Notes: generated by a model not told the origin, from the sequence alone. Counted from the first letter of the stretch, positions 6,826 to 16,866 are shown. The stretch is 64,000 nucleotides of DNA from Pseudomonas cichorii (GCF_015471405.1 NZ_BLVZ01000014.1:1-64000), one strand, 5' to 3'. A program made the numbers and translations.

Positions 6826-8501
6826 GAAAGGTTGGCGCCACGGCTAGGGACGGAAGGTGGAGTGACAGGTGAAGCAGGCGTCGGTGCAATGGGTCGGGTG
6901 GTCATTTTCAGCCACAGCATGCGGGCTGAAATCCAGATCATCGTCAGCACGGCGATCACTGCAATCAACATGAATACATCGTTATAGGCCAGGACATTGG
7001 CTTCGCGGGTCGCCAGTGTCGAAAGTGAGCGAATCCCCTGGGTCGTGCGCAACGCGGGGTCGGCAATGGTCGAAGCATAACCGGCAGCGGCGCTTTGCAG
7101 GCGGGACTGCACCAGCGGGTCGATCAGGGTCAGGTGCTCGACCAGATGGCTGGAATGGAATTTCTCGCGTACAACCTGAAAAGTACCCAGAGCAGCAGAC
7201 CCGATCAGCCCGCCAATGTTCTGGGTGATCCCGAACAGCACGGAAAAACTCACCATGTTGCGCGGGTTGGCAATGACGCCACTGATGCCCAGCACCAGTG
7301 TCGGCCCAAGGAAAAACGTCCCGCCGAACGCCAGCAGAAACTGGCTGAGGTACATGTTCGATTGCCGGGTCAGGCTGGTGGAGCCGCTGTCCATCCAGGC
7401 TCCCACCGCCATCATGGCCAGGGAAATCAGCAGCGGCTTGATCAGGTGTGCAGGGTTGATGGTCAGGGCGCTGACCGCCAGACCGGCAATGCTGCCCAGT
7501 AGCATGACCAGATAAAGGGTATGCAACTGCTCGCTGCCCATGTTCAGCGTCTGCAGGAAACCCACGGCCCCCGTGGACTGCTCCGACAGCACGATGCGAA
7601 ACAGGATCACCGCCAACCCCAAACGCAGAATCGCGCCACTGCCCAGCCAGCGGGTAATCAGCAAAGGGTTGCTGCGATTATGCTCGATGGCCAGCCCCGC
7701 ACAGATCAGCGCGATGGAAGCAGCAGAGGCGATGCCTATCCAGGGCGCTTCCAGCCACCACTCGATCCGCCCCAATGACAGCACCGCACACAACAGGGCA
7801 AAACCGCTGGCCAGCAGGCCAAAGGTCAGGAAGTCGAGTTTCTCGAACGCCTTGAAGCGATCACCGGGCGGCAGTTTGAGCATCAACACACAGCCCAGCG
7901 ACAACAGCGCCATGCCCAGCTCGAACAGGTACAAACCTCGCCACTCGGCAATCTGTAACAGGTCTTCGGACACCAGTCGCGCCAGCGGCGTCGCCAGTTG
8001 CGCTGTACCGAGCCCGAGTACCAATGCCTTGAGCCGCCACTTCTGGGGGAAGGCCTGGATCATGTAATACAGCCCGAGAGTGCTGAGCGCGGCACCCACC
8101 ATTCCATGGGCCGCACGCACCGCAACCGCCGACTCGATGTCATTGACGAACAAGTGGGCCAGAGTCACCAGCGAATAGAGCACCAGGAACAACTCGGTGA
8201 AGGCGCGCAGGCCAAACTGCTGGCGAAACTTAACCAGCAGCAGGTTCATGGACACGTTGGTCATGACGTAGGCCGCCGGTAACCAGGCAATGTCCGCAGA
8301 AGTAGCGCCCAGTGCGCCTTGCAGATAAGGCAGGTTGGCGACCACTAGCGCATTGCCCAGTCCGCCGGTCAGGGCAACGATGACACCCACCAGTGCGAAG
8401 GCCCAACGCCTGCGCGTGGAGTGCAGGGGCGTGGAAGGCGAGCCCGGCATGGTCGGCCGCTCATGGGGCTGCCATTGGCGGGGAGCGTATTTATCGTTCA
8501 T
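6822..8501 (-). CDS. DHA2-family MFS drug exporter (EmrB-like)
   Basis: A 559-residue inner-membrane protein with about 14 hydrophobic helices, as expected of DHA2 proton-drug antiporters. After a 35-residue polar N-tail the first helix begins at WAFALVGVIVALTGG. Start at 8501 is backed by AGGAA; an in-frame extension into the REP region upstream is rejected. First gene of a two-gene operon with the HlyD adaptor. The conserved DHA2 motifs are looser than in the second pump of this window (56418-57947), so the substrate may differ. No adjacent regulator. Confidence 0.87.
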   Translation of the reverse strand: MNDKYAPRQWQPHERPTMPGSPSTPLHSTRRRWAFALVGVIVALTGGLGNALVVANLPYLQGALGATSADIAWLPAAYVMTNVSMNLLLVKFRQQFGLRAFTELFLVLYSLVTLAHLFVNDIESAVAVRAAHGMVGAALSTLGLYYMIQAFPQKWRLKALVLGLGTAQLATPLARLVSEDLLQIAEWRGLYLFELGMALLSLGCVLMLKLPPGDRFKAFEKLDFLTFGLLASGFALLCAVLSLGRIEWWLEAPWIGIASAASIALICAGLAIEHNRSNPLLITRWLGSGAILRLGLAVILFRIVLSEQSTGAVGFLQTLNMGSEQLHTLYLVMLLGSIAGLAVSALTINPAHLIKPLLISLAMMAVGAWMDSGSTSLTRQSNMYLSQFLLAFGGTFFLGPTLVLGISGVIANPRNMVSFSVLFGITQNIGGLIGSAALGTFQVVREKFHSSHLVEHLTLIDPLVQSRLQSAAAGYASTIADPALRTTQGIRSLSTLATREANVLAYNDVFMLIAVIAVLTMIWISARMLWLKMTTRPIAPTPASPVTPPSVPSRGANLS

Positions 8502-8517
8502 GGATTCCTTTCTGGGG

Positions 8518-8574
8518 TTTCGCGAATGAATTCGCGCCCGTTCAAGCACTGTAGGAGCGAATTTATTCGCGAAA
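8518..8574. repeat. Paired REP palindromes
   Basis: Two facing REP cores, TTTCGCGAATGAATTCGCG (8518-8536) and GTAGGAGCGAATTTATTCGCG (8551-8571), separated by ~14 bp, in the divergent gap between the pump and the valine-degradation operon. Confidence 0.7.
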
Positions 8575-8711
8575 GGTCCAAACAACAGCTGGCAAATTGC
8601 TGCTTCAGACTATGCTTAAGCGCAATTTTGTTTTGCTCATTGGCGCTGTTAGGATCTGCTTCACGCTAAAAATAATAAGTAGAAGAAGAGCAAACGAACA
8701 AGGAGTTCAGA

Positions 8712-9806
8712 ATGAGTTCACAGGTGTCACCCGCTCTCTCGGTTCGCAAGCCCAGCCAGAAACCGATTCTGGTCGAGGTGCGCAATCATATCGGCCATCT
8801 CACTCTGAATCGTCCCGCCAGCCTGAACGCCATTGACCTGGAAATGATTCGCACCCTGCAACGCCAGCTCGATACCTGGGCCGAAGACCCCACGGTATAT
8901 GCCGTGGTATTGCGTGGCGCGGGCAGCAAGGCGTTTTGTGCCGGTGGAGATATCCGCTCGCTGTATGAAAGTTACAAGAGCGGACAGAACCAGCACCAGA
9001 CATTTTTCGTCGAAGAGTATGCGCTGGATCTGGCGATCCATGATTACCGAAAACCGGTACTGGCCCTGATGGATGGCCTGGTACTGGGCGGTGGCATGGG
9101 GCTGGTTCAGGGGGCCGACCTGCGGGTGGTTACCGAGCGCAGCCGGCTGGGCATGCCGGAAGTGGCCATCGGTTATTTTCCGGACGTCGGCGGCAGTTAT
9201 TTTCTGCCCCGCCTTCCCGGCGAGCTGGGGACTTACCTGGGGCTTACCGGCACCCAGATCGGAGCGGCCGACGCCTTGTATTGCGGCCTTGCCGACTGGT
9301 CCATGAAAAGCGAAATGCTGCCTCGACTGGACCATATGCTCGACCACCTGAAATGGAAGTCCACGCCTCTCAAGGATCTGCAGGGCGCCATGGCAAAGCT
9401 GGCCACTCAGCGCCTGCCTTCTCCGCCACTGGAAGCCTTGCGGCCAGCCATCGACCACTTCTTTGGATTGCCGGATTTACCGAGCATCATCGAGCAATTG
9501 CAGCAGGTTACGGTCGCCAACACTCATCAGTGGGCACTGGAAACCGTCCGGCTGATGCAGAACCACTCTCCCCTGGCGATGGCCGTGACCCTGGAGATGA
9601 TCCGCCGCGGTCGGCATCTGTCACTGCAATCCTGCTTTGCCATGGAGCTGCATCTGGATCGACTGTGGTTCAAGCATGGAGACCTGATCGAAGGCGTACG
9701 CGCCCTGATCATCGACAAGGACAGGAGGCCGCAATGGAACCCTTCCAGCGTGCAGGGTCTGAACCCCGAGCATGTGCAGGGTTTCTTCAGCAGTCTGGAG
9801 GCGTGA
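8712..9806 (+). CDS. 3-hydroxyisobutyryl-CoA hydrolase (crotonase fold)
   Basis: A 364-residue enzyme of the enoyl-CoA hydratase superfamily. Oxyanion-hole motifs are seen in AFCAGGDIRSLYE (~residue 75-87) and GLVLGGGMGLVQGAD; the conserved Glu and Asp of hydrolases lie in MPEVAIGYFPDVGGSYFLPR. Length (over 350) and the C-terminal ECH_2 segment separate it from ordinary hydratases (~260 residues). It would release 3-hydroxyisobutyrate from its CoA ester in valine catabolism. A clear AAGGAG ribosome site precedes the ATG. Three bases separate it from the acyl-CoA dehydrogenase, so the two act in one operon. Confidence 0.88.
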   Translation: MSSQVSPALSVRKPSQKPILVEVRNHIGHLTLNRPASLNAIDLEMIRTLQRQLDTWAEDPTVYAVVLRGAGSKAFCAGGDIRSLYESYKSGQNQHQTFFVEEYALDLAIHDYRKPVLALMDGLVLGGGMGLVQGADLRVVTERSRLGMPEVAIGYFPDVGGSYFLPRLPGELGTYLGLTGTQIGAADALYCGLADWSMKSEMLPRLDHMLDHLKWKSTPLKDLQGAMAKLATQRLPSPPLEALRPAIDHFFGLPDLPSIIEQLQQVTVANTHQWALETVRLMQNHSPLAMAVTLEMIRRGRHLSLQSCFAMELHLDRLWFKHGDLIEGVRALIIDKDRRPQWNPSSVQGLNPEHVQGFFSSLEA

Positions 9807-9809
9807 ATC

Positions 9810-10961
9810 ATGCACGATATCGAACTCACTGAAGAGCAGGTGATGATCCGCGACATGGCGCGAGACTTCGCCTGCAACGAGATAGCGCCACATGCCCAGG
9901 CCTGGGAAAAGGCTGGCTGGATAGACAATGCTCTGGTCGAAAAGCTCGGAGAACTGGGCTTGCTGGGCATGATCGTGCCCGAACAATGGGGCGGGACTTA
10001 TATCGATTACGTGGCCTATGCCCTGGCGGTCGAAGAAGTCTCCGCCGCCGACGCCGCCACCGGCACGCTGATGAGCGTCCACAGTTCGGTAGGCTGCGGC
10101 CCCATCCTCAATTACGGCAACGAAGAACAGAAGCAGACCTGGCTGGCGAAACTGGCCAGCGGCAAGGCTATCGGCTGTTTCTGCCTGACCGAACCCCACG
10201 CCGGTTCCGAAGCGCATAACCTGCGCACCCGCGCCGAGTTGCAGGGGGATCACTGGGTCATCAACGGTTCCAAACAATTCGTCAGCAACGGCAAGCGTGC
10301 GCAACTGGCAATCGTGTTTGCCGTAACCAATCCCGAACTGGGCAAGAAAGGTCTGTCAGCCTTTCTGGTGCCCACAGATAACCCAGGCTTCGTGGTTGAT
10401 CGCAGCGAACACAAGATGGGCATTCGCGCCTCGGACACCTGCGCCGTGACACTCAACGATTGCCGGATTCCCGCTGCCAGCCTGCTGGGCGAACGCGGCA
10501 AGGGCCTGGCGATTGCCTTGTCGAACCTGGAAGGCGGGCGTATCGGAATTGCCGCGCAGGCATTGGGGATAGCCCGCGCCGCATTCGAGGCCGCGCTGGC
10601 TTATGCCCGGGAGCGGGTGCAGTTCGACAAACCGATTATCGAGCATCAAAGCGTGTCAAACATGCTCGCCGACATGCACACGCGCATCAACGCGACACGA
10701 CTGCTGGTCCTGCATGCTGCCCGCTTGCGCAGTGCAGGTCTGCCCTGCCTGTCCGAAGCCTCGCAGGCCAAGCTGTTCGCCTCGGAAATGGCCGAGTGGG
10801 TCTGCTCCAAGGCGATACAGGTTCATGGTGGCTATGGCTATCTGGAGGACTATCCCGTGGAGCGCTATTACCGGGATGCCCGCATTACCCAGATCTATGA
10901 AGGTTCAAGTGAAATTCAGCGCCTGTTGATTGCCAGGGAGCTGCGTCATTATCTGGTTTAG
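9810..10961 (+). CDS. Acyl-CoA dehydrogenase, probably isobutyryl-CoA
   Basis: A 383-residue FAD enzyme. Family signatures are present: CFCLTEPHAGSEA (FAD/substrate loop, ~128-140), the middle beta domain with KQFVSNG, and the C-terminal VHGGYGYLEDYPVERYYRDARITQIYEGSSEIQ, whose YEG carries the likely catalytic Glu. Pairing with a 3-hydroxyisobutyryl-CoA hydrolase points to isobutyryl-CoA dehydrogenase in valine breakdown; short-chain 2-methyl-branched substrates are an alternative. The ribosome site GGAGGCG overlaps the end of the upstream gene. It ends 9 bp from the convergent toxin gene. Confidence 0.9.
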   Translation: MHDIELTEEQVMIRDMARDFACNEIAPHAQAWEKAGWIDNALVEKLGELGLLGMIVPEQWGGTYIDYVAYALAVEEVSAADAATGTLMSVHSSVGCGPILNYGNEEQKQTWLAKLASGKAIGCFCLTEPHAGSEAHNLRTRAELQGDHWVINGSKQFVSNGKRAQLAIVFAVTNPELGKKGLSAFLVPTDNPGFVVDRSEHKMGIRASDTCAVTLNDCRIPAASLLGERGKGLAIALSNLEGGRIGIAAQALGIARAAFEAALAYARERVQFDKPIIEHQSVSNMLADMHTRINATRLLVLHAARLRSAGLPCLSEASQAKLFASEMAEWVCSKAIQVHGGYGYLEDYPVERYYRDARITQIYEGSSEIQRLLIARELRHYLV

Positions 10962-10970
10962 GCCTGGCGC

Positions 10971-13900
10971 TCAGGTGAACCGCTGTCGCCCCAGCAAGGA
11001 GATCAGCAAGGTAACCGAGTCGGCATTACTGAGCATGACATCGGTGCGTTTCTGGATATCGGCATAGAACACTTCCCTGGCCTCCTCCAGGGTTCGCTTG
11101 CCGGTTATACGCAGGATCGCGTTCTTTGCATCCCCTCGCCTCAGATCCTTCCAGTCATCATTTTCAATCTGCTTGAACAACTGGCTGCGATCGGTCTGGT
11201 AGGACAGGGATTTCTGTTGCTGGATGATCTGTTCGTTCTTGATGCGTAGCCGATAGCCCGGAGCATCTTCCAGCAAGTCGACAAAGGGGGCATAGGAATC
11301 CACGTAGGCAATATCTTCGGTACCTGCAACCAGATGGGACAATTCATGAATCAGAATCGTCGCACGGTAATGGTCGCCATAGTTGAAACTGCCCGACCTG
11401 ATGACCTTGACCTTGAAGCGATAGCGGGGCAAACGAAAAAACTGCTCGGTCAGAAAAATCCTTTTCAAAGGGTCTTTGGAAAAGACAAAGGCACTGGATG
11501 TCTCATTCCCTCTTTTATTGAATCCGACGATATAACGCTGCGAATTGATGGGCGACAATGACGGGGAAATCAGCTCTTCGTAGATGGGTGTCACGACTTG
11601 CTTGACCGCATCGTACAGGCGCGTATCCGGATGCCTGGCATCAAAGAAGCTGGCGACAATATGTTCGACACGAGGATCGAGCGTGCCCTCTGCAGAGCGC
11701 CGGTTAAGATTATCAAGGCAGTTTTCCAGGTAACGACGAGCCTGAGTATGCCCCTGCTCGATACATTGCGCCCTGTCACGGTAGATCTGACGAATCTCGT
11801 GTATGCCGCGGGCATCGACGACCAGACTCTCACTGACTTCCATTTCCACCAGGTTGTTTTTCATGCGGGTAACAACGCCACCGCCGCCCTTGAGGCCACC
11901 CTGCAATTGCAGTGCCCAGTGCTGGTTAGTATCAAGCTTGATGGAAGGTCCGACCTTGTCCTGCATGACGATAAACCAACCGTCCTTGCTGGACTGGACC
12001 TGATAGACCTTGCCATTGACGGCGGCGTACTGCCTGCCCGTATTCTCATCCCTGGAAACGTTGAGCACTTCATCCTTGCGGAGCGCGTTCAGAGCGACGT
12101 CATGTACCTCGAACGCACTCAGGCGGCTGCGTAATTCCTCGGTAAGCGCATTGGTGCTCCAGGAAAACTCAGGGAAGGACGTGGACTCTGCAGACCCGAC
12201 TGTCACCTCCTCTTCGGATAAAAGACCTTTATGTGGTTCTTGCCGGGATGAAATCAGCACGCTCAAACCTGCTGCAAGTTCCGATACGGCCTTGCCCCAC
12301 CTCTGCTCGCCAATGGAAACAGCCGAAGAGTGAAACAGATCGCGGCTCTGCCATACACCGACCAACGCACCGAGACGCCCCGGCACGAATGCCAGTACTT
12401 GTTCAACCGCAAGGCCGAACAAGTACTTTGACGAGGTGCGCCGGTTCTCGTCATTGGTAACGCTTTGCTGACGTATATCGAACTTGAAAGCCTCAAGAAC
12501 CCCCGGTAACAGATACTCCAGCGCATTCCCCTCGCAGGGCTCCAGCATGAAAGTCACCGGCAGCGGGCGCTCAAAGGGAAGGCCCATCGAGTCTTCAATG
12601 CTGAAAGGCAGATGTGGCTCGTGAAAGCCACCATGGTCATAGATGTGGCGCATGGTCGGGTCAATGCGGTCAAGGACATACGTCTGGAGACTGCCGGAAG
12701 TACACAGGTCGGTCACCAGAGCTGCCTGGTCGGCATACTCTCTGAATGTCCACTGCTCGCACAGCGGCGCATAGATCACCCAGGGCCCCGGCTGCTGCGA
12801 AGCTTTAGGAGTAATCACGTAAACGCCAAGAACCGGAGTCGGCTCCCAGCCTTTGGGAGCGGGCAGGATCAGCAAGGGACTCAGCACCACGTCCCACCCA
12901 CGGACCGGCAAGCGGGCAATACCGTCAGGCATATTGAATACAGACTCGATAAAGTCATATGCCTCAGCCGACAGCTTGTTCCTGAGTTTGAGTACAAATG
13001 CCTTCAAGACCTCTGTAACCGGAATCTGCTCGGCAAAGTTACTCTTGCGCACAAGATGGGAAGGGCTACGGTTATCGAGCGCCGAATCGACCAGTTGCCG
13101 ATAGTCGGTAGCGACATCCAGCGACTGCAACAAGTCTCGAATGTATTCGGGGGTCAACGACGCGCTCAAAGGGCTGCCGTCCTTGTGCGCAATGGAAATG
13201 ACGCCATCCTGTATGGATGAAAAGCGGTTGATGGAAAAATCGGTGAGCGTTTCGCTTATTTTCTGGGTTGCTGCGGGTATGCCTTGGGGTGTCTGGCCGG
13301 TCGCAACAATCGCGGGTACATAGTGCGTCAGGGTCACGATCAGTTGATCGGAGTCCAGATTCGCGCCCGGAAAATCGACCGAAAGCCTCTCGCTCAGCTT
13401 TTCCTTTGCATGGTCACGAATATCGGGAATATCAAACAGGAAATCTTCGTGCGTACTGCTGGAGATATAAAAACGCTGCACCAGATTGGTAAGCGTAATC
13501 AGGTCATCAAACGAAGATTCGGTCACCCAGGTCGGCGCAATGGCTTTATAGATCAACACCTGAAGAGCCGCGCCCAGATCATTCACTGCCTGACGGGTTC
13601 CATCGTCGCGCTCGGTAACCGCGAGCGCTTTGCCAAACAGATCGGGGGTCAGGCCCCAGGTCTGCGCCCGGTTGTAGATAAAATTCACGGTCATCCGCTG
13701 TCGCTGGTTTTCAGCCTCCTGTAGCGCGTGAACCAGATGCCCCTCAATCACCTGGAACATGACACGGATACCCAATTCGCCAGGTCGCTCAAGGTACTTG
13801 AGCAATGCATGCCTGTCCGCCCCGGACAAGAGTTCAAGCACATTATCGATCCTGTCCACACGTCTCAGGCAGGCCAGCAAATTGTCTGCCAGTGCCTGGC

Positions 13901-16151
13901 GAGAATCGAATTTCGTCAGACCGTTCAACATTGTCCACAGAACATTGGAGCCGGGTTGCCGGGGGTTGTAGAGCACGAAAGCATTCGCCAGTGGAATCGG
14001 TGGCAGATCCGGCTCGTAATGCAATGACAGCATGCAGACCTCGACCCGCTCATCGCCCAGTACCTCGCGCAGGTGCGGCAGCGGTCTGTCCAGCACTTGC
14101 TGGAGCATATCCAGGACCTTCGTATCGAATACTTCCAGATGCCGTTCCAGAGAGAGTTCCAGACGTAGAGCGTCTTCACGGGAATGAGTCGCCCATACGC
14201 CAGGGTGTATTTGCGTATCGAGTCGACGAGTCGGCAGAGAATAGAAGTCTCGCTGCTGGCGGTCATAACGCTCTGCAAAATCGGGCAGTATCCATTTGAG
14301 CATCGACTCGAATAACGTCAGCGGCAAACGGATCTCGGGTTGATTCTGAAGCGCAGCGGCCTGCCCTTTCACCACCGTTCCGTCCAGGAGCGGTACAAGG
14401 CCTGGTTGACTGACCCGTTGAAGAGCCAGCGAAACCAGTCGAATCGCGGGCTCGCCGGAGCTGGCCCTCACGACCCAGAGTTCACGCGCATCCAGAGGTT
14501 CACCGCCGATCAGTGCCAGATAGCGATCAAGTGCATGACGCATGCACGTCTCCACTCCCGAATGCAGCGTGGCCAGACGCTCCATTCGCGCATCGAGGCT
14601 GATCATTCTGTCAGCCCAGGCTTGCAGTACGGGGTAATCGTGATCCCCTTGATCGACCGTCGGGACCGAAGGCAAGTGATCCCAGAGCGGCTCGAATTCA
14701 ATCTGCCCGGCCTGCCAGCGTCCAGAATCGCGCAGGCGCAACAGCCGGGCATCCAGCAGGCCACGCACATCGAGCGCATCGTCGACCCGGACCGATGCCT
14801 TTTGATAAACGATTGCCGGCAGGCCCAGCACATAACGAACATTGCGCTTCTGCAAGCCGATGATCGACCTGATGAATTCGGGGAACCATGGAACAGTCAG
14901 TGCATCCACACGCAGCTTGAGCGGGCCTTGCATGTCGATCAGGGGGTGATCGTCCAGCGAGGAAAAACTCAGCAGTTCGGCTCGCCCCTGAACACTGGAG
15001 AAATGCTCGCTGATCTGCTTCCTGTCAACGTAATGCCTGAACCCGTACAACGATGAAAACAGATACAGCACCGGTAACTGCTCGACCCGAAACTCGATCA
15101 GGAATACACCGACCAGCTTGACCGGCTCCTGATCACCGATACTGACAGCCAGCCTGCTGACCGTGACCGATTTCAAATCCTCAGGCGCACCGGGATACGG
15201 CAGCAGTGAACTCAGATGACGGCATTCGTGTCCCGTCAGCGCCCCTTGTTCTGTACCGGTCAACAAGGTCTGGCGCAAGGACTCGGCCAGGGCATGGGCG
15301 ACAACATCTCGTAGCGTGCGGCCATCATTCGTAACCTGACTCCAGTACTCATCCAGCAACTGCTCGTACGTATCGGTGACGATAGACCTCAACTCATCGA
15401 GCGCCTGGACGTATGGCTGCGCCTGGACCGGGGTCAGAATCCGGCCTTGAGCATCCAGAAATCTCAGGACAAGCCCTTTTCCAGGCTCTTCACCCGCATA
15501 TTTATGGGTCGCGACCTCGACCAGTGTCTGGGTGCATGCCACCAGACTGGTCGTCATGACGCTTTCGGATGAGCGTTCCTCGACGATTTGCACGGGATGG
15601 TGGAAGACATCGATATCATTGCCGGGCAGAAGCTGTGCAAGCCTTTGCTGCAAGGCTTTACCGAGCGCAGTCTGCAGGGACGGCATGCCGTGCAGTCGTT
15701 CGGACAACCGGTCAAGATGCTGCACCTGTTGCTGGACAACAGACTGCATCTGAACCTCGAACAGCGGGCCATCGATCAAGCGCGCATCGACCTCCAGCGA
15801 CATTTCCCGGATCTCGTCGAACCTTTTCTTGAGGCTGACGAGCAACGCAGCCCTGCTCTTGAAACGCTCGATACCGAACAACAAGGTACTCAGGAACACC
15901 GGAGCTTTGCTGTCCTGCGTATCGCTTATCAATAATGCGCCGGCCAGCTCAGCGTTGGGCGTGGAGCCATCATCCATGACCAGCCTGTCGACACGGGGAG
16001 GAGGCACGTCCGACTTGCCGGTTTCGCCCACCAGTCGCTGTAGCCATCTGCCCTCGTCGCCCCGGATACGGGATGTGTCGATTGCCGCCTTGATACTCTG
16101 CTCGAATCGCACTTTGAGCGACTCGCTGAAAAAATACGGGGGTGATGACAT
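10971..16151 (-). CDS. Giant dermonecrotic-toxin-like protein with M35-type protease motif
   Basis: A 1726-residue protein with no signal peptide or clear membrane helices. The middle/late part (roughly 1040-1300: LLILPAPKGWEPTPVLGVYVITPK, then WVIYAPLCEQWTFREYADQ) resembles the dermonecrotic-toxin domain (DUF6543) common in large Pseudomonas proteins. Near the C-terminus, residues 1602-1606 read HELSH, followed three residues later by GTEDIAY. HExxH plus GTxDxxY is the zinc-binding signature of aspzincin (M35) metallopeptidases: two His, the catalytic Glu and a third Asp ligand are all intact. So the C-terminus is likely an active zinc protease. Start at 16151 is supported by AAGGAA 7 bases upstream. 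No export genes, immunity gene or hrp box are adjacent. Target and route of export are unknown. Confidence 0.75.
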   Translation of the reverse strand: MSSPPYFFSESLKVRFEQSIKAAIDTSRIRGDEGRWLQRLVGETGKSDVPPPRVDRLVMDDGSTPNAELAGALLISDTQDSKAPVFLSTLLFGIERFKSRAALLVSLKKRFDEIREMSLEVDARLIDGPLFEVQMQSVVQQQVQHLDRLSERLHGMPSLQTALGKALQQRLAQLLPGNDIDVFHHPVQIVEERSSESVMTTSLVACTQTLVEVATHKYAGEEPGKGLVLRFLDAQGRILTPVQAQPYVQALDELRSIVTDTYEQLLDEYWSQVTNDGRTLRDVVAHALAESLRQTLLTGTEQGALTGHECRHLSSLLPYPGAPEDLKSVTVSRLAVSIGDQEPVKLVGVFLIEFRVEQLPVLYLFSSLYGFRHYVDRKQISEHFSSVQGRAELLSFSSLDDHPLIDMQGPLKLRVDALTVPWFPEFIRSIIGLQKRNVRYVLGLPAIVYQKASVRVDDALDVRGLLDARLLRLRDSGRWQAGQIEFEPLWDHLPSVPTVDQGDHDYPVLQAWADRMISLDARMERLATLHSGVETCMRHALDRYLALIGGEPLDARELWVVRASSGEPAIRLVSLALQRVSQPGLVPLLDGTVVKGQAAALQNQPEIRLPLTLFESMLKWILPDFAERYDRQQRDFYSLPTRRLDTQIHPGVWATHSREDALRLELSLERHLEVFDTKVLDMLQQVLDRPLPHLREVLGDERVEVCMLSLHYEPDLPPIPLANAFVLYNPRQPGSNVLWTMLNGLTKFDSRQALADNLLACLRRVDRIDNVLELLSGADRHALLKYLERPGELGIRVMFQVIEGHLVHALQEAENQRQRMTVNFIYNRAQTWGLTPDLFGKALAVTERDDGTRQAVNDLGAALQVLIYKAIAPTWVTESSFDDLITLTNLVQRFYISSSTHEDFLFDIPDIRDHAKEKLSERLSVDFPGANLDSDQLIVTLTHYVPAIVATGQTPQGIPAATQKISETLTDFSINRFSSIQDGVISIAHKDGSPLSASLTPEYIRDLLQSLDVATDYRQLVDSALDNRSPSHLVRKSNFAEQIPVTEVLKAFVLKLRNKLSAEAYDFIESVFNMPDGIARLPVRGWDVVLSPLLILPAPKGWEPTPVLGVYVITPKASQQPGPWVIYAPLCEQWTFREYADQAALVTDLCTSGSLQTYVLDRIDPTMRHIYDHGGFHEPHLPFSIEDSMGLPFERPLPVTFMLEPCEGNALEYLLPGVLEAFKFDIRQQSVTNDENRRTSSKYLFGLAVEQVLAFVPGRLGALVGVWQSRDLFHSSAVSIGEQRWGKAVSELAAGLSVLISSRQEPHKGLLSEEEVTVGSAESTSFPEFSWSTNALTEELRSRLSAFEVHDVALNALRKDEVLNVSRDENTGRQYAAVNGKVYQVQSSKDGWFIVMQDKVGPSIKLDTNQHWALQLQGGLKGGGGVVTRMKNNLVEMEVSESLVVDARGIHEIRQIYRDRAQCIEQGHTQARRYLENCLDNLNRRSAEGTLDPRVEHIVASFFDARHPDTRLYDAVKQVVTPIYEELISPSLSPINSQRYIVGFNKRGNETSSAFVFSKDPLKRIFLTEQFFRLPRYRFKVKVIRSGSFNYGDHYRATILIHELSHLVAGTEDIAYVDSYAPFVDLLEDAPGYRLRIKNEQIIQQQKSLSYQTDRSQLFKQIENDDWKDLRRGDAKNAILRITGKRTLEEAREVFYADIQKRTDVMLSNADSVTLLISLLGRQRFT

Positions 16152-16296
16152 GTGCCATTTCCTTTTCATGAAATCTCGCCACACGCCGGATGACCGGCGC
16201 AGGCAAGGAAAAGAAACAGCTTATGGAGGGCGTCGAAATGGCTGCGTTACATAAAGCAATTGATTGCCGGATATTGAAATGAAGCCTCGAGCAATG

Positions 16297-16866
16297 TCAG
16301 TTGGCGGTGACCTTGCTGTTTTTCTCTACCCAGACAGCGTAGGCATTGATGAAGGTTTGCAGGAACGGCCGGGTCTTCTCCGACAGCGTACCGGCCTCGT
16401 CGAAAAAGGTACCTGCATTGCCCAGATAGGCTTCGGGCTGTTGCAGGCAAGGAACGTCCAGAAACACCAGTGACTGGCGCAAATGGTGATTGGCACCAAA
16501 ACCACCGATCGCGCCGGGTGAAGCACTGATCACCGCGCCCGGCTTGCCACTGAAAGCACTTTTGCCATAGGGCCGCGAGCCCACGTCAATGGCATTCTTC
16601 AGGGCGCCTGGCACTGAACGGTTGTATTCCGGGGTAACGAACAACAGGCCGTCTGCGGCTGCAAGCTGTTCGCGAAATCTCGTGTAGGCCTGCGGGGCCG
16701 AAGTGCCATCAATGTCTTCGTTGTACAGCGGCAGGTCACCGATCTCGACGATGTTCAGCTTCAGTGTGTCAGGGGCCAGATCAGCCAATGCGAGCGCGAT
16801 CTTACGGTTGATGGAGTCTTTTCTCAGACTGCCGACCAATACAGCGATGGAGTGAACCTGGCTCAT
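16297..16866 (-). CDS. NADPH-dependent FMN reductase (ChrR-like)
   Basis: A 189-residue flavodoxin-fold protein. The FMN phosphate loop is GSLRKDSINRK (~10-20), and PEYNRSVPGALKNAIDVGSRP (~80-100) is the typical flavin-contact motif of ChrR/SsuE-type reductases. It would reduce FMN, quinones or other electrophiles at the expense of NADPH, a general redox-defence role. The start at 16866 is backed by GGATAT 7 bases before; two upstream ATGs in frame lack a ribosome site. It stands alone. Confidence 0.85.
   Translation of the reverse strand: MSQVHSIAVLVGSLRKDSINRKIALALADLAPDTLKLNIVEIGDLPLYNEDIDGTSAPQAYTRFREQLAAADGLLFVTPEYNRSVPGALKNAIDVGSRPYGKSAFSGKPGAVISASPGAIGGFGANHHLRQSLVFLDVPCLQQPEAYLGNAGTFFDEAGTLSEKTRPFLQTFINAYAVWVEKNSKVTAN

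Noticed and set aside
12612..15056. Several 100-240-residue plus-strand frames inside the giant toxin gene
   Set aside because: They lie wholly antisense to a continuous 1726-codon gene and show no start signals.
16152..16296. hrp box search upstream of the giant toxin gene
   Set aside because: No GGAACC/CCACNNA pair is present in the 145 bp upstream, so type III control is not supported.
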